A stretch of DNA of 15,768 bases, taken from the NCBI GenBank assembly GCA_046263155.1, contig JBHELF010000154.1, positions 1 to 15,768 on the forward strand. The letters run 5' to 3'. The DNA is from DATADF01 sp046263155. GTDB lineage: Bacteria; Actinomycetota; CADDZG01; WHSQ01. The notes beneath the pieces are model-generated. The model searched no databases and had not been told where the DNA came from. It saw only the letters and a program-made list of their open reading frames with translations. A program made the position numbers and the translations under genes. Below, in pieces: positions 12,591 to 15,768 of this stretch; position 1 is the stretch's first letter, and the number at the start of each line of letters is the position of its first letter.

Positions 12591-14360
12591 GTGGTCCAGG
12601 TCTCCGAAAGCGAGCTCGAGCGCAGGATCGCAACTTACGACCGCGAGGTCCAGGAGTTGCAGGGCCAGGTGAAGTTGCTCGAGGAAGAACTCGGACTCAC
12701 CAGGCGGCGTCTCGACGCGGCTCCCAAGCAGATCCACTCGCTCGAGAAGCGATTGCATGAAACCTCCACCGATCTCGCCCACGCCCGCGATCACAACGAG
12801 CGCCTTGCCGAGACTCTCCAGGAGGCACGTCAGCAACTAGTTTCACTGCGCGATGAACTCGAGAGGTTGACGCAACCGCCCTCGAGTTACGGGGTTTTTC
12901 TGCATTCCTACGACGAGGACGGAACCGCGGACGTATTCACCAACGGCCGCAAGTTGCGGGTGCACGTATCCCCGGAAGTCGATCTCGTGGCAGCCCGTGT
13001 CGGACAGGAAGTCAGGCTGAACGAGGCGACGAACATCATCGAGGTCGGCGACTTCGATATCCAGGGCGAGGTCGTGACGCTGAAGGAACTCCTCGGCGAC
13101 GGACAACGCGCGCTGGTAATAGCGCGTGCCGATGAGGAGCGTGTCGTGGAGCTGGCCGCTTCCATGAAGGACGTGCAGCTTCGTGCCGGCGACACCTTGC
13201 TTCTCGATGCCAAATCGGGCTACGTCCTGGAAAAGCTGCCGAAGCCGGAAGTCGAAGAGCTGATTCTGGAAGAGGTCCCCGACATCTCATATGAGGACAT
13301 CGGCGGACTGCAAATGCAGCTGGAGGAGATTCGCGACGCCGTCGAGCTTCCCTTCCTACACGGCGAGCTCTTCAAGGAGCATCGACTCGAACCGCCTAAG
13401 GGAGTTCTCCTCTATGGGCCCCCGGGTTGCGGCAAAACCCTCGTCGCGAAAGCCGTGGCGAACTCGCTGGCGAAGAAGGTCGCGGAGAAATCCGGCAGCG
13501 ACGACCGGCGGTCCTACTTCCTAAATGTGAAGGGGCCCGAGCTCTTGAACAAATATGTCGGAGAGACCGAGCGTCAGATCCGCATGATCTTCCAGCGCGC
13601 CAAGGAGAAGTCCGAAGAGGGCGTGCCCGTGATCGTCTTCTTCGACGAAATGGATTCTCTCTTCCGTACGCGCGGGTCCGGGATATCCAGCGATATCGAA
13701 TCGACGATCGTTCCCCAGCTCCTGGCCGAGATCGACGGCGTTGAGACGCTGAAGAACGTGATCGTCGTCGGTGCCTCCAACCGCGAGGATCTGATCGATC
13801 CCGCAATCCTTCGCCCGGGTCGTCTCGACGTGAAGATCAAGATCGAACGGCCGGATCAGCGGGCGGCGCGAGACATCTTTGCCAAATACCTAACCGTCGA
13901 CATTCCGCTGGCCGAGGAGGAGACCAAGAAGCATGGGAGCCGCGAGAAGGCCGTGGAAGTGATGATCGAGCGAACGGTCGAAAAGATGTACTCGGACGAC
14001 GACGACAATCGCTTCCTCGAGGTCACATACGCGAACGGAGACAAGGAAGTCCTGTACTTCAAGGACTTTTCCTCGGGGGCCATGATCGAGAACATCGTGC
14101 GACGCGCCAAGAAGCGCGCGATCAAGCGGACGATCGAAGGCGGTGCAAAGGGTATTGGGCTCGACGACCTGTTGACCGCGATTCACCAGGAGTACAAAGA
14201 AAACGAGGACCTTCCCAATACCACGAACCCGGACGACTGGGCGAAGGTGTCGGGCAAGAAGGGCGAGCGCATCGTTTACATCCGGACTCTCGTCGGAGAT
14301 CAGAAGGACGGCGAGGGAAGCCGACAGGTCGAGGCCGTGCAAACAGGTCAGTACCTGTAG
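12591..14360 (+). CDS. arc: Proteasome-activating AAA ATPase ARC/Mpa
   Basis: 589 residues. This is the hexameric unfoldase that recognises pupylated proteins and feeds them into the 20S proteasome. An N-terminal coiled coil (about 3-95), which binds Pup in the family, is followed by tandem OB-fold domains (about 97-225) and the AAA module: Walker A GPPGCGKT (276-283), Walker B VIVFFDE with D352/E353, sensor-1 VVGASNRED, and arginines R408/R411 in ILRPGRLD. The C-terminus GQYL is the docking tail that opens the proteasome gate, so the protein should be functional. GTG 12591 is the only possible start upstream of the coiled coil, since an in-frame stop lies at 12579. Its purine-rich AGGGAG abuts the start codon, an unusually short spacing. 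TAGGCT at 12571 is a possible -10. Confidence 0.97.
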   Translation: MVQVSESELERRIATYDREVQELQGQVKLLEEELGLTRRRLDAAPKQIHSLEKRLHETSTDLAHARDHNERLAETLQEARQQLVSLRDELERLTQPPSSYGVFLHSYDEDGTADVFTNGRKLRVHVSPEVDLVAARVGQEVRLNEATNIIEVGDFDIQGEVVTLKELLGDGQRALVIARADEERVVELAASMKDVQLRAGDTLLLDAKSGYVLEKLPKPEVEELILEEVPDISYEDIGGLQMQLEEIRDAVELPFLHGELFKEHRLEPPKGVLLYGPPGCGKTLVAKAVANSLAKKVAEKSGSDDRRSYFLNVKGPELLNKYVGETERQIRMIFQRAKEKSEEGVPVIVFFDEMDSLFRTRGSGISSDIESTIVPQLLAEIDGVETLKNVIVVGASNREDLIDPAILRPGRLDVKIKIERPDQRAARDIFAKYLTVDIPLAEEETKKHGSREKAVEVMIERTVEKMYSDDDDNRFLEVTYANGDKEVLYFKDFSSGAMIENIVRRAKKRAIKRTIEGGAKGIGLDDLLTAIHQEYKENEDLPNTTNPDDWAKVSGKKGERIVYIRTLVGDQKDGEGSRQVEAVQTGQYL

Positions 14361-14371
14361 CTTTTTCCGGA

Positions 14372-14389
14372 GCGCCGCTTGAACGGCGC
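14372..14389. repeat. Hairpin between arc and dop
   Basis: GCGCCG (14372-14377) and CGGCGC (14384-14389) form a perfect 6-bp GC stem with a 6-nt loop, 11 nt after the arc stop. No T-run follows, so it is not a classical terminator. It could slow RNA polymerase or protect the arc mRNA end, separating arc and dop transcripts. Confidence 0.45.
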
Positions 14390-14398
14390 CCCAGGGCG

Positions 14399-14404
14399 TA
14401 ACCT
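14399..14404 (+). promoter_or_regulatory. Possible -10 box, leaderless start of dop
   Basis: TAACCT fits TANNNT and ends 6 nt before the ATG at 14411, so transcription would start at the A of the ATG. A TTGAAC lies upstream (14379-14384), but its 14-nt spacer is too short for a good -35. The nearest AGGG is 14 nt from the ATG. Confidence 0.4.
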
Positions 14405-14410
14405 GATCCG

Positions 14411-15768
14411 ATGGCAATTCCGAAGATCTGCGGCGTCGAAACCGAGTACGGGATCGCGGTGCGCGATGCCGCGGAGTTCAATCCCATACTCACATCGTCC
14501 CTGTTGATCAACGCCTATGCGAAGCCGGCATTTAAGCGCGTCAAGTGGGACTACGAGGAAGAGAATCCCTTGCGGGACGCGCGCGGCTTCGAGCGACCCA
14601 CTCCGGACGCGCCGGTGGAGGAAGAATCCGGATTGGTCAACGTCATCCTGCCGAACGCGGCGCGCTACTACGTGGATCACGCGCATCCCGAATACTCGAG
14701 CCCGGAGTGCTCGAATCCGCGCGACCTCGTGATCTGGGACAAGGCCGGCGAGAGGATTCTGGCCGATTCCATCGTGGCGGCCGAGGCCGCGGTACCCAGT
14801 GGCGAACGAGTCTTCATCTACAAGAACAATTCGGATGGGAAGGGAAACTCCTACGGCTGCCACGAGAATTACCTGGTCGACCGGAGAACACCCTTTCCCT
14901 TGCTCGTAAAGCACCTCATGCCGTTCTTCGTTACGCGTCAGGTATTCACGGGCGCGGGAAAGGTGGGGGCCGAGAACACCGCCTCGTCGATCGAATATCA
15001 GATCTCGCAGCGAGCCGACTTCTTTGAGGTCGAGGTTGGACTCGAGACGACGTTCAAGCGACCCATCATCAATACGCGCGACGAACCCCACGCGGACTCC
15101 GAGCGGTACCGCCGTCTGCACGTCATCGTCGGCGACGCCAACATGTCTGAGGTATCCACGTTCCTTAAGGTGGGCACGACGGCGCTCGTTCTCAAGATGA
15201 TCGAGGATGATTTCATCGGCGACGACTTTTCGTTGGCCGAGCCGGTGCGGTCGCTGCGAGTGGTGTCGCACGACCCCACCTGCAAGGCAACGCTGGAGCT
15301 CCTCGATGGACGCCGTCTCACCGCCGTAGAGCTGCAATGGGAGTTCCTGAATCTGGCGAAGAAATACGCCCAGGACAACGAGGAGCCGGGCGCGGCCGAC
15401 GATGTGCTCGATCGCTGGGAAGGGGTCCTCGAACAGCTCGAGCGCGATCCGATAGGGCTGAAAGGGCAGCTCGACTGGGTGGCGAAGCTGGCGATGCTGG
15501 AGGCCTATCGCGAGCGCGACGGTCTGGACTGGGACCACCCGAAGCTCAAGTTGATCGACCTTCAATATCACGATGTACGCCGTGCCAAGAGCCTCTACTG
15601 GAAGCTCGTCAACGCGGGGCAGATGGAACGCTTGGTGGGGGACGACGAGATCGAGCATGCGGTCGATCACCCGCCCGAGGACACCCGCGCCTACTTCCGC
15701 GGCGAATGCCTGCGGAGGTTCTCACCAAAGATCGTGGCGGCGTCCTGGGATGCGCTGATCTTCGACAC
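14411..15768 (+). CDS. dop: Pup deamidase/depupylase Dop (3' end outside window)
   Basis: 452 codons are in the window with no stop before the edge; family members are about 500 residues. Dop converts the C-terminal Gln of Pup to Glu and also cleaves Pup from substrates, using a glutamine-synthetase-like fold with ATP. Visible signatures are ICGVETEYGI (6-15, with the metal-binding Glu residues), YVDHAHPEYSSPE (87-99, including the catalytic-type Asp D89) and IYKNNSDGKGNSYGCHENYL (136-155). The stretch between about residues 35 and 82 is the extra loop that separates Dop from the ligase PafA, and PafA also usually starts with a different N-terminus. ATG 14411 is the only start that fits the family. 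It follows arc by 50 nt and is probably partly co-transcribed with it, but has its own -10-like box. Confidence 0.95.
   Translation, partial: MAIPKICGVETEYGIAVRDAAEFNPILTSSLLINAYAKPAFKRVKWDYEEENPLRDARGFERPTPDAPVEEESGLVNVILPNAARYYVDHAHPEYSSPECSNPRDLVIWDKAGERILADSIVAAEAAVPSGERVFIYKNNSDGKGNSYGCHENYLVDRRTPFPLLVKHLMPFFVTRQVFTGAGKVGAENTASSIEYQISQRADFFEVEVGLETTFKRPIINTRDEPHADSERYRRLHVIVGDANMSEVSTFLKVGTTALVLKMIEDDFIGDDFSLAEPVRSLRVVSHDPTCKATLELLDGRRLTAVELQWEFLNLAKKYAQDNEEPGAADDVLDRWEGVLEQLERDPIGLKGQLDWVAKLAMLEAYRERDGLDWDHPKLKLIDLQYHDVRRAKSLYWKLVNAGQMERLVGDDEIEHAVDHPPEDTRAYFRGECLRRFSPKIVAASWDALIFD

Noticed and set aside
14348..15670. 440-codon open frame on the minus strand antisense to dop
   Set aside because: It is the complement of a clearly recognised Dop coding sequence; its translation is Arg/Val/Leu-rich without any family motif. 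High-GC genes commonly leave such long antisense frames.
1..15768. CRISPR array, insertion sequence with terminal repeats, or other tandem repeats
   Set aside because: No regularly spaced direct repeats and no transposase other than the recombinase remnant were seen on either strand.

Overview
The window looks like a chromosomal segment of a high-GC Gram-positive bacterium (Actinomycetota), probably not a well-known model species. The best evidence is the right end, which carries a zinc-ribbon microprotein gene, trmI (tRNA m1A58 methyltransferase), arc/mpa (proteasomal AAA ATPase ending in Gln-Tyr-Leu) and the first 452 codons of dop (Pup deamidase/depupylase). This is the front of the actinobacterial Pup-proteasome locus. 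pup, prcB, prcA and pafA would be expected beyond the right edge. Several genes in the right two thirds have an actinobacterial-type TANNNT -10 box only 6-9 nt before the ATG and no convincing Shine-Dalgarno sequence, as expected for leaderless mRNAs.

Layout. Positions 2-175 hold the C-terminal end of an unrecognised gene, followed by tRNA-Leu(GAG) at 189-274. From about 256 to about 5997 lies what I read as a decayed integrated element. It starts with a serine-recombinase pseudogene on the minus strand whose last codons and stop are the antisense of the tRNA-Leu 3' end. The recombinase lacks its catalytic N-terminus and carries a one-base frameshift. Facing away from it is the cargo on the plus strand: a 136-aa protein with a possible CxxC/HxxC zinc site, a 641-aa GHKL (Bergerat-fold) ATPase, and a 325-aa protein with two transmembrane helices. 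A small minus-strand ORF follows. A 10-bp copy of the tRNA 3' end sits at 5988-5997 in a dyad, just before the next housekeeping-like gene, and is a candidate right junction. The membrane-protein gene is visibly poorer in GC than its surroundings.

From 6043 onward the genes look like host chromosome: a secreted CocE/X-Pro-type serine hydrolase, a tiny acidic disordered protein, a TrmH/SpoU RNA methyltransferase, a small alpha/beta hydrolase with a TTG start, two small unrecognised proteins, an HtrA-type trypsin/PDZ lipoprotein, then the zinc-ribbon/trmI pair, arc and dop.

The most likely home of an undescribed system is the GHKL ATPase plus membrane protein pair (2439-5391), perhaps with the 136-aa protein. 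It is carried on a tRNA-integrated remnant, a common setting for defence or conflict modules. The defence role is inference only: no nuclease, toxin or methylase domain can be recognised in it. In the core region, ARC and Dop belong to one known pathway: ARC unfolds pupylated proteins into the 20S proteasome and Dop processes or removes Pup. TrmI is a frequent neighbour rather than a known partner.
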